64,000 nucleotides of DNA from Anthoceros angustus (taxonomy: Eukaryota > Streptophyta > Anthocerotopsida > Anthocerotales > Anthocerotaceae). The position numbers were made by a program, and so were the translations under genes. Below the pieces are notes generated by a model, which was not told the DNA's origin, ran no database searches, and worked only from the letters and a program-made list of their open reading frames with translations. Where the stretch lies: positions 744,001-808,000 of the forward strand of contig MU008167.1 of NCBI GenBank assembly GCA_010909165.1, given 5' to 3'. Numbering within the stretch: position 1 is the first letter of the stretch; the number at the start of each line of letters is the position of its first letter. Positions 20,499-31,834 of this stretch are shown here, in pieces.

Positions 20499-21008
20499 TT
20501 AATGCCCTTCTTCTATATCTTCAATTGTTCTAGAAAATAAGGATGTTGTCGTGTTTGCTTCCATTGCCTCTATCTGAAAATTTGAGTTGAATGCTCTTGG
20601 AATACCTGTGTTCTCCCATCCATGTCTGATCATATCTTGCATATTTGAAACATGTGTCCATGCATTGAATAACCATTCACAAACCTTGGGCTTCAAGTTT
20701 TTCTGTTTGATATTAACAGCTATTTTTCCTCCTTCGTTGAGCTGCTCTTGAATAGTAGTGGCTGTCCACTTGCAGAATTCTCGCTCAAAAGCATGCTTCA
20801 AAGGGCACTGAAGGACTACATCAGCAGGTTGCAACTTGCTAGTGCATCTAGCAGGAATGAAGATCACACATATCAAAGGGTAAGTACTTTTCATCCAGTC
20901 TAGGAATTCGTTGCTTTTGTGAACACTCCAGCAATCTATAATCCAAATCATCTTTTGTCTTGTGGCTTGCCTCAAGATTTCCAGCTGCCTTTCATAGTAG
21001 GGGATCAA
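20499..21008 (-). pseudogene. DDE-superfamily transposase C-terminal fragment
   Basis: A 169-codon minus frame matching the DDE_1-type (pogo/jerky-like) endonuclease: IWIIDCWSVHKSNEFLDWMK contains the second catalytic Asp region, followed by FIPARCTSKLQPADVVLQ and PLKHAFEREFCKW, then a conserved helical tail (VCEWLFNAW). Such domains occur in transposons and in domesticated plant proteins. The first Asp and the N-terminal DNA-binding domain are missing. The small frame 21233-21033 upstream may be a shifted part. I treat it as a fragment. Confidence 0.7.
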
Positions 21009-21239
21009 ATTTTCCTTTGATCTTCCAATTGGTCACTTCATAGGTGCCGGCTTTGAAACTTTTTCATGTGAAGTCCCAGCTACACTTGTAGAAAGCAAGT
21101 GCACATCTCTTGCAATTTCAGCATCCCTCTCCTCTCTCTCAATTTTATGGAACATGGTTGTTAGCAGAGATTGTTTATTTGTTACCATGTTTGGGTGCTT
21201 GTAAGTAGCCACTTTCCCAAACAAGAAAGGCACAATGAA

Positions 21240-22256
21240 ATTAGGTTGACCTTGTTTAAAAAGTGTTGTTTGAAGAGGACTTCTTAGAAACTAGGGCTTG
21301 TTTGAAACTAGGGCCTGTTTGGAAAGCTAGAAGTTGTTTGGGAAACTAGGGTTTGTGTGGAAAATTAGGGCCTGTTTCGAGGAGTTCTATACATATCTAT
21401 TAATTGTATATAAATACCTATATATTCTAATAAATATTAAAATTTGATAAAATTATTTTTCATAAATGTTTAAATTTTAAAAATATAAATATTAACTTTA
21501 TTTTTTCAAAAAATAATTATTTCGGCATTACCCACTTGAACCACCCCTCGGGGATACGGTATAATGTTCATTTTTTAGATGAGAGAAGTGATGGTCAGAA
21601 ATTACTTTTATTGCCAAGCGAACTTCATTGAAAACAGAGAACGGTCACTAGCAGACCAATATTTGGAAAGAACACAGATGAACTGGAATTTTGGCACGTC
21701 CTACCATGGAGACATAGAGCAGCCAAAGAGAGACAGAAAGGATACAAGAGGGGCCATCCTATGCACATATTATGTGCGGCGAAGTCTTCGCTCTGCAAGA
21801 TGCAAGAAGGCAAGGCCCTTCCGGTGTCCTGGGTTCACTACTTCTACTATCCCATGGCTAGTCCGTCTCATGACCCACGGCCCCAAACATGACCCGCCCT
21901 GTGAACACATGTTTTGCCCTCTCCTTGCTTTGGATTGAGGCTCTTTTCCCGAGCTCGCTAGTGTACGCCCTGCTCTCATTCTCTTGAACTCCGATCTGTG
22001 CGGCGGCAAGGTGAAGAGAAGAATTAAGCAGCAGCCGCAGGCGAGGCCTGGAGATCAAGCAGGGGTCCAGGAACTCCGAGGCGTGCGCCTAAAACTTTGC
22101 CCAAATTTGGCGTCGTCTTTTGTTGCTGTACTAGAGCCATTTTGTGACTAGGGTTTAGCACTGACTGACGCCCTGCCTTGTCGTGTCGGGGGTTTTCGGT
22201 TTCAAACTTTACAGTGTTGCTGCGCGGACGCGGATGCGGGATCCGCGTACCGGACA
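21240..22256. other. AT-rich spacer and upstream region of the next gene
   Basis: At 21290-21380 there are about four tandem copies of a GAAACTAGGGCCTGTTTGGA-type unit, then a strongly AT-rich stretch to 21520. From 21950 the sequence becomes GC-rich and probably holds the promoter and 5' UTR of the gene at 22257. No other gene is seen. Confidence 0.5.
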
Positions 22257-22676
22257 ATGGCAGCGCAGGTAGAAGAAGAAGAAGGTCCAGTCGATATGGA
22301 CACAGACTCCGTGTCCGAAGGAAGTCTGGATCCTGCTGCGCCCTCCCCGCTTATAGGCGGGGTGCCCTTGGACAAGAAGGTTCTGAGCCGCAAGGAGATG
22401 CGCAAGCTGGTGGACTCTGATGTGTTGGAAATGAAGCCGTCGCATTCTCCGCTAGGTTATGTCTACTTCGGCTATCCGTCGTGTGAGGTTGTGGTGCAAC
22501 CCGACCGCCATGGACGAGGAGATGCTGTGGTGTGCCGAGGGCCCGATCCCTCACTCTGCGATCACATCTTCATATGTAAGGGCAAGAGGTACATCAGGTC
22601 GCGCTTGTCGTACTACGGAGTAGCTCACATTTCTGACAATCAAGCTTTATCAGTCTTCGGGTCTTACCCCGAGTAG
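22257..22676 (+). CDS. Unrecognised protein, first exon or complete small gene
   Basis: A 139-codon frame starting MAAQVEEEEGPVDMDTDSVS. It has an acidic N-terminus, a Lys/Arg patch (LSRKEMRKLV, about residues 43-52) and a well-composed second half (GYVYFGYPSCEVVVQPDR, FICKGKRYIRSRLSYYGVAH) that looks like a folded domain. I do not recognise the family. Downstream protein-like segments suggest further exons: about 22791-22925 (FMAGEWRGISPLFNTVVSLL) and about 22995-23343 (RTGYLPDTVWFLPSRR, ending PAAVAPR-stop at 23343). I could not join them with fully phase-consistent splice sites. A small gene ending at 22676 is also possible. Confidence 0.5.
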   Translation: MAAQVEEEEGPVDMDTDSVSEGSLDPAAPSPLIGGVPLDKKVLSRKEMRKLVDSDVLEMKPSHSPLGYVYFGYPSCEVVVQPDRHGRGDAVVCRGPDPSLCDHIFICKGKRYIRSRLSYYGVAHISDNQALSVFGSYPE

Positions 22677-23377
22677 GTGGAGCCTGCTTCTGCAAAGACA
22701 CATCTACTATGTGTTTTTTCTTTTTCCAAGGCTTGTCTATGAACTGGCCGCTGTTGCTACCTCTTGTCGTTCTTGAACAAGCGAATGCAGGTTGTCTACG
22801 TACTTCATGGCAGGAGAGTGGCGGGGCATCTCTCCCTTGTTCAACACCGTCGTGTCCCTCCTGACGCAGCACTATTCGACTCTAGTCAGTGACAAGCCTG
22901 ACGCAACGGTTTGGTGGATGGCGGGTAGGTTGGCGATGCATGCCTGCTGTGTAAGTAAAGCAACGGTAAAGCAACGGTGCCGCTGGTAGAGGAAATTACT
23001 GTAGGTTGTCATGAATCGTACCGGATACCTCCCGGATACCGTGTGGTTCTTGCCGAGTCGTCGCATGCCAGGTGCAGCGCACATCCCCAACATCTCCAGC
23101 ACAAAGCAACGCTGGATACCGGTATACGGCGGGAAGACCAATGTTCTTCGAGAGCAGAGGAAAACGAGGACACGCTACTGCTTGAAAAAGGGATCACGTG
23201 ACAATGTGTTCAATCTCAACAGGAAGGTACGTGTTAAACAACCGGGAAAATACGCTGACATCAGTGGCTCTCTTGCTCTATTGGTTGCAGCTCCATACAA
23301 CTACAAAACTTCACAAACTCCTGCAGCCGTGGCACCTCGTTAGCGTCTTCGACGCATATATGCTACAACGTAGCTGG

Positions 23378-26300
23378 TTACGTGGTCTTGAACTTCTGTG
23401 CGATCTTCTCTGCTTCCTGTTTCAGTCCGTCTGCCAGTTTCCTCGTGCCCTGAGACACACTAGTCGAAACCCCCGTCACTGCAGATGTGGCGCCCTGCTG
23501 CAGCTCCTGTGCCTTTACCGACGCCAATGACAGTGCGCTCTGCCTCCCCTTCTCAGTAGCGTCCGCCAGCTGAGAGAGCCTGCCAGAAACATCTGCTCTG
23601 AGCTTCGCAAGGGTATCTCGCAAGGCCTGCACCACTCGCCGAATCAAATCCAACACCTTTGTTCGACTATCGTTCACAAAATCCACCACTCCGTCCCTGA
23701 CCTGTTGAACAACATTCCGGTCAGCTGCAACAACGGTGGCAGGAGCAGTCTGCTCGGATTCAACACCAATGCTCCTTTCGGAATATGTCCACGTTTGCTC
23801 TGGGATGTTTTCTTCAGAGAGTTCCTCATCCACAGTCACTTCAATTCCTTGACTTTCCCACCGTTTCCTTGCCTCTTGTAGCACCTGTGAATGGGTCCTA
23901 GCATTCCTGGCCTCTTGTTCTGCCCACTGTCTGGCCAGTATGAGGGCCTGCTTCTCTACCTCAAGCTCGTTCTTCAGGTTTTCCACTGCCTCTCTTTCCT
24001 GTTCCACTTCAACCCAAGACTTCCCGGCCCTATCCTTCTCAAATGACAATTCCACTCTGAGAGCTGCAAGGGCTTGCAGCTCCTGCTCAAGTTCCCGCCG
24101 ATAATCTGCTATCACCCCTTTCTCCGCATTTACAAGAGCCTGCTCCCGTAACACCGAGTACTTCTCTTGCTCCCTGTCAAGTTTCAGATTTTCCAGCTGC
24201 GATTGAAGAGTCTCAGCCAGTGACTGAGCCTGCGCCTTACCCTCCCTCTCCAACTCCACCATTTCCTTCAGTGCTGCATCAACCTCCTGGAAAACTCGGG
24301 CTTCCATTTCCACTTCCGCTCGAACTGCTTGCTCCGCTATCTTCTCAGCCTGCAGCCTTGCTGATTCATCAGCCACCAGCGCTGAAGCCTCACCCAGTAC
24401 AAGAGCAACTGCTGCTTGACCTTTCGTGGTAGGCTTACTGGGGTGAAACCTTCTCGTGTACCCAAACGCTGTGGCTATGATGCTGTCCTCTCCCGCTGAC
24501 AGATCAGCAAAAAGAGCAGGCCAGGCATCCTCATGTATACGGTCGATGTCAATGAAGCCAGATTTCGCTTGCAGTGTTTGCCTATCAACTTTCGCAAGTC
24601 CTCCATCCAGAGACAGCTTCCACGACAACAGATCCTGTCGAGAGAGAGGATCATCAGGTGCAAAATATACACCAGCATCGTCTTCACCTTCCAAATCCTG
24701 CTGACTCAACCTGCTAGCAATGAGTCCCGCTTCTGCCAGACCCTGAATGGATGGGAAATCCGGGTCCTGGGGAGTCACATCATCGAATGCAAGTTCCGTC
24801 ACATTCTGAATATACATAGCTGGAAATACTTTCCGAGACGAGCTCTTGGCCAAAATATTGCTGGCATTGATAAGCCAGCGTGCATACTCTCGCCGCGTAC
24901 AGATATTACCGCCTTCAACGCCTGTTTCTATCACCTTGAGAGCCTGTAGAACTGCCAATGCCTGCTCTTGCACTTGATCAACCACGGCGGGGATGACTAC
25001 TTTCCCGGGGCTCACTCGCGCCGCTGTAGAAGGAGTGGATGGAGCCGGTATGCCAAAAGATCCGAACCTCACAGAGTCAGAGAGGAGTGATGATGTATTC
25101 AAAGGGTCAGGTTCAGCAGGTTCAGCAGGTTCAGCAGCAGTAACCTCCCCAGGCACAGAGATATATTCATCAGGCTCAACAGGGACTTCCACAGACACAG
25201 TGGGCTCATTGGCAAGGGCCGGTGCTACCGGCTCGACCTGGGATGACACCAGTACAGCTTCAGACAAGAGGAGAGCCGCCGAGTTGACTGCCTCTACAGA
25301 GACGGGAATCGAGGAGGTTGCCAAGTCCTGACTAGTCTCATCAAGGGCACTTGATGAGGACTCCACGACACCAGCACTACTTGAAGAGGACAATGGCACG
25401 GAAGCCACCCCCGTGGTGGTGGCCTCGTCAGGGATACCTGACTGGCCCAAACCGTTGGTGGTGGAAGGAGGAGGCAAAGGATCAACATCGCCACTAGACA
25501 CTGGGGACGATTCTTTCGAGAAATCGTCCAGCCCTGGCTCAGACGGAAGCCCAACACTGGCAGTGGAGGAGACGGCATCCGACTCTAAAGGCAATTTCTG
25601 GACACCTTCTCCGGATTCCAAGACTGCTGATCCCGTAGCTGGTACTGCAGTGATGACAACTTCTTCAGTGAGGATGCTGAACTCCTCGGAAAGGCCCTCT
25701 GAAGCAGGTTGCTCCGACTGAGACGAGGAGGGCACTGCCTCTTCCCCCTGGTTGGAATCAGGCGGTTGGACCTCTTCAGCAGACAAGAGAAGTGTGTCAG
25801 CCCCATGTCCCTCCACCATGTCAGAAGGATCGAAACCTTCATCGGGAGCTACATACTCGGGGTTCGAATCTTGGCCAGGACCTAACTCAGTGTCATAGAG
25901 CAGCGGAGCAGCAGATACAACAGCACCCTCACCATCCCACTCTGCAACCTCCTCATGCGGATAAGAGACCTGACCTGGCACAGCCTTCTGTTGGAACTTT
26001 TCTCGGTCCTCCGCATCACCCACTGCAACTGCATGCTCATCCGGGCCCTGCCCCGCCGCCGGCTCAGCCACAGCCTCGGCCTGCGTCCGATCCTTCCCGG
26101 CCCCGGAAAACCCTAGCGAATCGTGCTCCACTGCTCCCGCATCCACGGCCAGCAGCACGGCCTGCGCGGCAGCTGCAGGCGGCGCAGCCTCCCGGGCACC
26201 TCCTCCTCCTCGCCTGGCATACGCTGTGTGAGACACCAGAGAAAACCCCAAGGCCAGCGCCAGCCCCGCCCCGATCTGCAGCACGCCTGTCCAGTAATCC

Positions 26301-26557
26301 GTCTCGGACTTGGCATCCAGAGCATCCCAGCCGGCGTAGGGCTCGGATGAGGAGCCCTTCCTGGCGCCATCGCTGGCCGACACCTCCGCACTCTGCTGCG
26401 CATGAGCCCCGCACTGGACGCACACTCGCCGCACCCGTCCCCTGACCGTCAGAGGCCCCAGCCCCAGCACCAGTCCCTGGGGTTGCTGGCCCTGGCCATA
26501 GCCACGGCCAGTCCTCAGCGGCAGCGACAGGCACGGCAATCGGACAGCGCACGCCAT
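23378..26557 (-). CDS. Plastid-type SLH-domain protein (At5g23890 family)
   Basis: A 1059-codon single-exon minus gene. It resembles the plant SLH-domain (adhesin-like) family that includes Arabidopsis At5g23890; the family call is from memory. Residues 1-65 are Arg/Gly/Ser-rich like a chloroplast transit peptide. A hydrophobic segment (VLQIGAGLALALGFSLVSHT, about 91-110) is a likely membrane anchor. Residues 115-510 are Ser/Pro/Glu-rich and low complexity. About 520-740 is the SLH-like region (TRREYARWLINASNIL, ELAFDDVTPQDPDFPSIQGL, AEAGLI, FAPDDPLSRQDLLSWKL, FHPSKPTTKGQAAVALVLG). About 740-920 is a long coiled coil. The C-terminal 140 residues are helical and apolipoprotein-like (VVQALRDTLAKLRADVSGRL). 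The function is poorly known; a structural role at plastid membranes is inferred. No intron is needed. Confidence 0.88.
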   Translation of the reverse strand: MACAVRLPCLSLPLRTGRGYGQGQQPQGLVLGLGPLTVRGRVRRVCVQCGAHAQQSAEVSASDGARKGSSSEPYAGWDALDAKSETDYWTGVLQIGAGLALALGFSLVSHTAYARRGGGGAREAAPPAAAAQAVLLAVDAGAVEHDSLGFSGAGKDRTQAEAVAEPAAGQGPDEHAVAVGDAEDREKFQQKAVPGQVSYPHEEVAEWDGEGAVVSAAPLLYDTELGPGQDSNPEYVAPDEGFDPSDMVEGHGADTLLLSAEEVQPPDSNQGEEAVPSSSQSEQPASEGLSEEFSILTEEVVITAVPATGSAVLESGEGVQKLPLESDAVSSTASVGLPSEPGLDDFSKESSPVSSGDVDPLPPPSTTNGLGQSGIPDEATTTGVASVPLSSSSSAGVVESSSSALDETSQDLATSSIPVSVEAVNSAALLLSEAVLVSSQVEPVAPALANEPTVSVEVPVEPDEYISVPGEVTAAEPAEPAEPDPLNTSSLLSDSVRFGSFGIPAPSTPSTAARVSPGKVVIPAVVDQVQEQALAVLQALKVIETGVEGGNICTRREYARWLINASNILAKSSSRKVFPAMYIQNVTELAFDDVTPQDPDFPSIQGLAEAGLIASRLSQQDLEGEDDAGVYFAPDDPLSRQDLLSWKLSLDGGLAKVDRQTLQAKSGFIDIDRIHEDAWPALFADLSAGEDSIIATAFGYTRRFHPSKPTTKGQAAVALVLGEASALVADESARLQAEKIAEQAVRAEVEMEARVFQEVDAALKEMVELEREGKAQAQSLAETLQSQLENLKLDREQEKYSVLREQALVNAEKGVIADYRRELEQELQALAALRVELSFEKDRAGKSWVEVEQEREAVENLKNELEVEKQALILARQWAEQEARNARTHSQVLQEARKRWESQGIEVTVDEELSEENIPEQTWTYSERSIGVESEQTAPATVVAADRNVVQQVRDGVVDFVNDSRTKVLDLIRRVVQALRDTLAKLRADVSGRLSQLADATEKGRQSALSLASVKAQELQQGATSAVTGVSTSVSQGTRKLADGLKQEAEKIAQKFKTT

Positions 26558-29297
26558 GGACTCTCACTCTCCCGCCTACCGCTGCGGCTGCGGCTGCGAC
26601 TCAGGCTGCTGCTGCTGCTGCTACTAATGCCGCCTTCTTGCCGCTCACACACGATCCCTACCCGGCCGCGCGCGCCATGCATCCGCCCGCGCCCGCGCCT
26701 GCGCCCCACACAGCCAGCATCGATCAATCTTGAATCTCCACCCTCCGCTGCCACCGCCAACGCACGGCTGATGTCCGGACCGGACAAATGGCGATCTCGA
26801 CAGATGGCCGACCACCAGCCTTTCATACTTCACGCAAGGTATTGTACCCACACTGTTTCTTATGCTTTCCGCCCAGCCAACTATTCCGGACCTTACCTTT
26901 CACATATCCGGATCATGTACTGCCCACCTATCGCGCACTCTCACCACGACTTATTTATCTGCCTTGTAATACCTCCATATTCCATTTTTCAGGTTATAGG
27001 GACCTATCCAAACAAAATGGGAAGAACACATCGTCATACAAACCGAGGCTCGGAAATGCTCGAGGCAATCCAATCGATCACCCCAAGAATTAGGTCTGTA
27101 CACCCCAACTCCGCAGGCCCTACCCGTCGCCACTACCCAAAAAGAACTGGACGCCCTACCCCCCGTCGACAGTACCCGAAGAAAGAACTACCTACTTAGA
27201 CCCCTACTTGCGGGGCACCCCCCTCCTCCCCCTTCGTGGGTTGTCCCCTTTTGCCTATGGGTAGATGAGATTTTCCATCTTGTTCTTTTTATAAAGTCTC
27301 CACATTCCTTAGACCCCTACTTCGCATGACCAACTATCATATCAATGTAGATTGGAAGATCAATTTCATTCCACTGGCAACCAAAGCTCGGGCCAATAGA
27401 TGCCACAAATTTTAGTGCTTTTATGTCTTTCCTAACATTGAAGTCCCTCAATGCCCCCTCAAACGAACACCTTGACGAACACTCCAACGGGAGCCAAAAT
27501 GATCCACCAGAGAACTCTTTCTCTGAATGCAAACTTTGGAGCCATACCCTGCAAAGTCCCTCTCAAAGCTATCTGGAACACATGAATAACTTGAGCAAGC
27601 TTGATGATTAGCACATCCAACTCATTCTAGGAATGTGATCCCACCTGGACATAGGCAGGGGCATGAGACATACTTCAATTTGAGGATGATGAAAAGGCGG
27701 AGAAGTAGGCGGCTTCTAGGACAAAGGGTGAAGGACATGTCGGGACCGCCGGTTTCTCGGAGAAAGGGCATCGAGGCAGAGAAGAAGGCACCGGGACAGG
27801 GTGTTGAAAAGGAGCAGGAGGTGGTCTTCCCACCCGGCAATGTGGAGAAGGAAAAGCGTGTCCCAGTTGATGATGTCGTCCTCGAGTACAGGGTGCAAGT
27901 ATGCTTTGGTGCTACACTTTGGTGCCAAAGGGTCTTGGAAACTTGGTTCTTATGAGAGACTAACAAAGTGATAATTTTTAAATTTAAATTATTTTTTACT
28001 TCATAAAATTTATTCAAGTAGTTATATTTATTTATTTACTATATATATATAATTGCTTGTAAGTTAAAAAGGGTAAAAATATGTATATTTTATTATGATT
28101 CACTTTTGTTCATATGTCGTACAAGATTCTCTTTATTTGCAAGTGCTGAAAACAAAAGAGAAGGGCTAAAAAACAACCTTGGAGCACAAAGACCACCCGG
28201 TATGTGTTCCTTTTTTTCTTAGAGAAATAAAGAAATTTATAAAGTATAAATTTTCAACATGAGGGAAGCTCTGACAAAAGACCAAGACAAGGGAGGCAAG
28301 GAAAACAAGCATAAATGACCCCATGTGAAAACGAAGCATAAGTGACTACACACATGGCGTTACTTTAACACCTTCGGACAATAAACAATGCTAGAAAGAG
28401 GAGCAGAAATGGGGTCCTTCTCCTACTCCGCGAGCCCAACACACTATTGCAAAAGATTTCCAAGAGTGGGAGTACACATAGACAAGATGAAATAAGAACT
28501 CCACAATTAAGCAATTTGCGAGTGGATGAGGACTAGGATGGGGTGTCATCGCGCCCCTTGACAAACTTATGTGTGTTCTTTGCTATCGTCCCATAATGTG
28601 GGTAGGTGGCTTCCCTCTTGACAGGTATTTTACATGAGATCACCCGTTGAAATACAATCCATGAAGACATGGTTTTAAAAAAGGAGAAAGTGTGTTGTGA
28701 GCCAAGCCTCATAAAAGTGGTGGCCGACCTTTTCAGAACGGGCTGGGACTTCACAATGTCTTTCAGCGCGGCCCCCAAAGCATGCTCAATTGACGCAATC
28801 CACTTATCATCAGCTTGGCCCTTCTTGACGCTCAAACATCACATAGTTGGTCACTAAGCCACCCCCAAGTAAGAAAGAGTGGAAGGGTCGGTGTATAGAT
28901 GCTCTTGAGCGTTCAGCCTTTAGACGCTTCTGGGCTCATTGCAGCTTCGTCCTTTGGTCCAGAATATCACGCGAGTCCTGCATTCTAGAGAGCCAGGAAA
29001 CCACCGTGTCTGTACCAAGAAATGGATAAAGAGGAGAAAGCTTCCACAATTCCCAAGAAACATCCAAATAAGTCTAAAGCTCTTGCTATACGATAGGGGG
29101 AGTGGGAGGGCGAGGAGGGACCCACTCCTCCTTGTCATCAGAGGACCCATTCCCTAAGCATCTCGCTCCCTAGGAAAAAGCTGATCCTCATTGACCTTAA
29201 TCTCCTCATTGATTTTATCATGAATTCCCCTCACTATACTCCGATGACGATGAAGGAGGGAAAGTTCATGGGACTATAATAATTGGGGATTTCAACG
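26558..29297. other. Gene-poor region
   Basis: 26558-26830 is GC-rich, with GGCTGC/GCT triplet runs at 26578-26625, and probably includes the SLH gene promoter. 26830-27300 shows nothing. ORFs at 27635-27955 (plus, Lys/Glu-rich) and 28835-28533 (minus, 100 codons) have no family motif. 27960-28110 is AT-rich with a TATATATATA run. I see no supported gene. Confidence 0.5.
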
Positions 29298-29618
29298 TGT
29301 TATAAATGTAGAGAATAAGTAAATAAAGAAATACTCAAAAGGGCGAATAAGTAAATAAAGGAATACTAGAATGGTAATTAGGATTATATAAATACAGAAA
29401 ATAGGTATATAGGGTTATCTCTTCGAAGATAAGATGACGATGCGTGGCCTCATCCTAGCCCCGTCATGAGTCTAGTTCCTGACTAGTTTGTGCCCTAACA
29501 TTGACCAATTAGGATACTCCAACTTAACATAATTGTAGTTTCCGGAATATAAATAGAGCTTGTTTCTAAAGAACAGGATGGTCTATTTTGTTTCGTTAAA
29601 TAATTCTCCTCCATTTCA
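29298..29618 (+). repeat. Lone Copia-type LTR
   Basis: Begins TGTTATAAATG and ends CCATTTCA (TG..CA), 321 bp, with a strong TATAAATA box at about 29549. It is followed two bases later by a degenerate primer site at 29621. Internal sequence to about 31080 has no readable gag or pol, so the rest of the element is lost or unrecognisable. Confidence 0.6.
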
Positions 29619-29620
29619 AT

Positions 29621-29632
29621 TGGTTTCAAAGC
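29621..29632 (+). promoter_or_regulatory. Degenerate primer-binding site
   Basis: TGGTTTCAAAGC differs at two positions from the initiator-Met site TGGTATCAGAGC and sits directly after the LTR end. Confidence 0.55.
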
Positions 29633-31084
29633 CTCCCTGGCTGCGTCGGCCGGGAGGTAATTCTGATCCAGCGAAACAAACTCTTTGATTTTGTATTCTG
29701 AGTTCGGTATGACAAGTTGATACTATGTGTTTGGGTTAGAAGTACGCTTGTCTTGTGTGCATGGTCTAGAAATGAGCTATAGTAGCGAGACTTCAAGTAA
29801 GAATGACAAGATTAACATGAATGCATGCAGGCTAGACTCGAGAACTGGTTTGTCGGCCTACTACACACAGTCGTGTGTTGGGTGCTTAGAATCATACGTG
29901 AAAACATTGACTGTTAGGATTGGTGAAGTGTGTGGCAGCTATATGGTGATCGAAACCGTCAATTGGCATGGCTTCACCATTCGGATCACATTAGAACGGT
30001 GACAACAACTCTGGTTCTTCAGACTGACATCGGAACGCCAACAATACTCTTACCGATGCGTGGCCACGTTAATGGATTTTTCACAGCACTATCGAGATAC
30101 AGTTTTCTTGTGAACAACAATGCGAGACTCGCTTTAGGAGCGAATGACGCAAGACGAGAATGGGCCGTAGACGGAAGATCAACATCGCGTTTACAGTTTC
30201 CTTTGTCGAGAGCTGAAATTTACTCTATCTAAACCTCCACGCTGATGAGAGATTGAGCTAGGTTCTCTACTTAGAGCTTAAAAGAAGTGAGAGGTGGCAA
30301 GGCCCCTTGTTGGACAGCTAGTCGTCCGCGTCTCCAATACAACACTTCTATCCCTTCAAGAAAAGATATGACTGCATCCAACTGTAATTTAGAGGTCATA
30401 TTCGATAAAGATAAATACTATTCTATCTTATCCGGCCAATCCTCGAGGATCGAGGGGTCGCTAATAATCCACTATGTATACAGAGGAGGTTTCGACGATC
30501 CTGCCCCCCATGTTCCTTGTTGCTTTTGTCTTTAAGACTTTTTTCGTAAACTAGATTAAATGGTTGTTGCTCTGAAAAACTGCCTCTATTACAGACAACT
30601 CCATGTTGAAATAGGGGGAGTCCATTTCCAAGGTCTAGAGAGCGCCCAATCGTCACTAAGTGGTTTATGGGACGACGCGCAAGCGAGGTCGTCGAGCATG
30701 GTCCAAGCGTAGCGCTTCAATTGCGCCTACACCGCAACTTTGTCTCTGCAAATTTCCCACTTAGTACATTTATAATCTAAGGATCAAATAAAGCGTGTTT
30801 GATGGGAATTTTCAGTAGCCTCCTTAAGGTCATAAAGTCGGGTCTTGAAAGCAAAGCGAAAAGCTTATGCCACTTCAGTCAATGTCGGGCAACCATCTCG
30901 TCATCCCGGATAAATGGTTTTCCCGTTTACTGAGGCCTTCCTCCCAGTCCATCTTGTAGTCCAAGGTGGCGAGGGAAAAATCGATCTTCCAGGTCTTCTA
31001 GCTGATCCGCAATTTAGCTCAAGGCCCAATTTATCCCTAAAGAATCCGTGTGGAATGCCCGAGACCGACTTGTTCGACCGGTAA
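29633..31084. other. Gene-free, probably old retroelement interior
   Basis: Small ORFs only (29727-30002, 29930-30232, 30287-30535), none recognised. No domain could be read on either strand. Confidence 0.4.
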
Positions 31085-31300
31085 GCAGGCAAGTAGAAGC
31101 TTACACCAAAGAGTCCATGACACTTGTTTTGGCCATTCATGGAATGACAGAGCATGAGTAAGTCAACCGGTACATCCGAGGTTTACAGCGTGGGTTGGTG
31201 GAAGAAGTTGAAGTCTGTGCCGAAAAAATTCATAGAAAGATATCATTCGAATTGTAGAACAGATTGAAGCTTATCACGCCCGTCCATCATACCCCACTAC
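31085..31300 (+). pseudogene. Ty3/gypsy gag scrap
   Basis: The plus strand reads QVEAYTKESMTLVLAIHGMT, then HE, a stop, and VNRYIRGLQRGLVEEVEV. This corresponds to the conserved Retrotrans_gag segment (EYT..F..L.L.IPGM.E.EKV.RYIRGL). The stop codon (TAG at about 31159) replaces the usual Lys/Arg. It ends about 50 bp before the LTR of the outer Copia element, which may have inserted beside it. Confidence 0.6.
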
Positions 31301-31347
31301 TAGAACCTATCAGCGACGACTTGTGGATCGAACTGAGTGGTATGCTT

Positions 31348-31523
31348 TGTTAGGAATATGGGGTTAGTTTAACCTATCAGTTATTATTTATCTAATAATT
31401 AGGTTAATAATTGAATAGACACTACAACCCCCGACACACATATATAAGATAATTTTATATATTTTTAAATAATTACATCTTGCCTTGCTGCAATCTACCT
31501 TTGCTTCCCGCTTATAAAAGTAT
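31348..31523 (+). repeat. Outer Copia 5' LTR
   Basis: Starts TGTTAGGAATA. Its partner is at 42360. It is AT-rich, with a TATATAAGATAA box-like segment. Confidence 0.85.
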
Positions 31524-31525
31524 TA

Positions 31526-31540
31526 TGGTGTCATAGCACC
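31526..31540 (+). promoter_or_regulatory. Outer element primer-binding site
   Basis: TGGTGTCATAGCACC, two mismatches from TGGTATCAGAGCACC, directly after the LTR. Confidence 0.75.
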
Positions 31541-31834
31541 TAGGTCTAGATGCTGTGGTAGATTTCTGTAACATTACCTACATGGTAGACCTGCAACATT
31601 CTAAGACCTCATGGCCGCTGGCGCTGGATTTCTCTACCTGCTGATAATTTAAATGTGACTGGCTAGCATTTACTGCAATGACGCGGAGGACAAGGAGACG
31701 CATTGTTAAGAACTATTGGTCCACCCTACTGCTCATGTTACGTATAAGGGTGCTTCTTCCTCCCAACCTACTCACATCGAGAGTAGTTCTACTATCCTCA
31801 TTGTTTGTCTTACGTCATTCATGGAGGTCTCGCC

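Noticed and set aside
25792-26567. Long ORFs on alternative frames over the SLH gene start
   Set aside because: GC-rich transit-peptide region gives shadows; only the 23378-26557 frame has family motifs.
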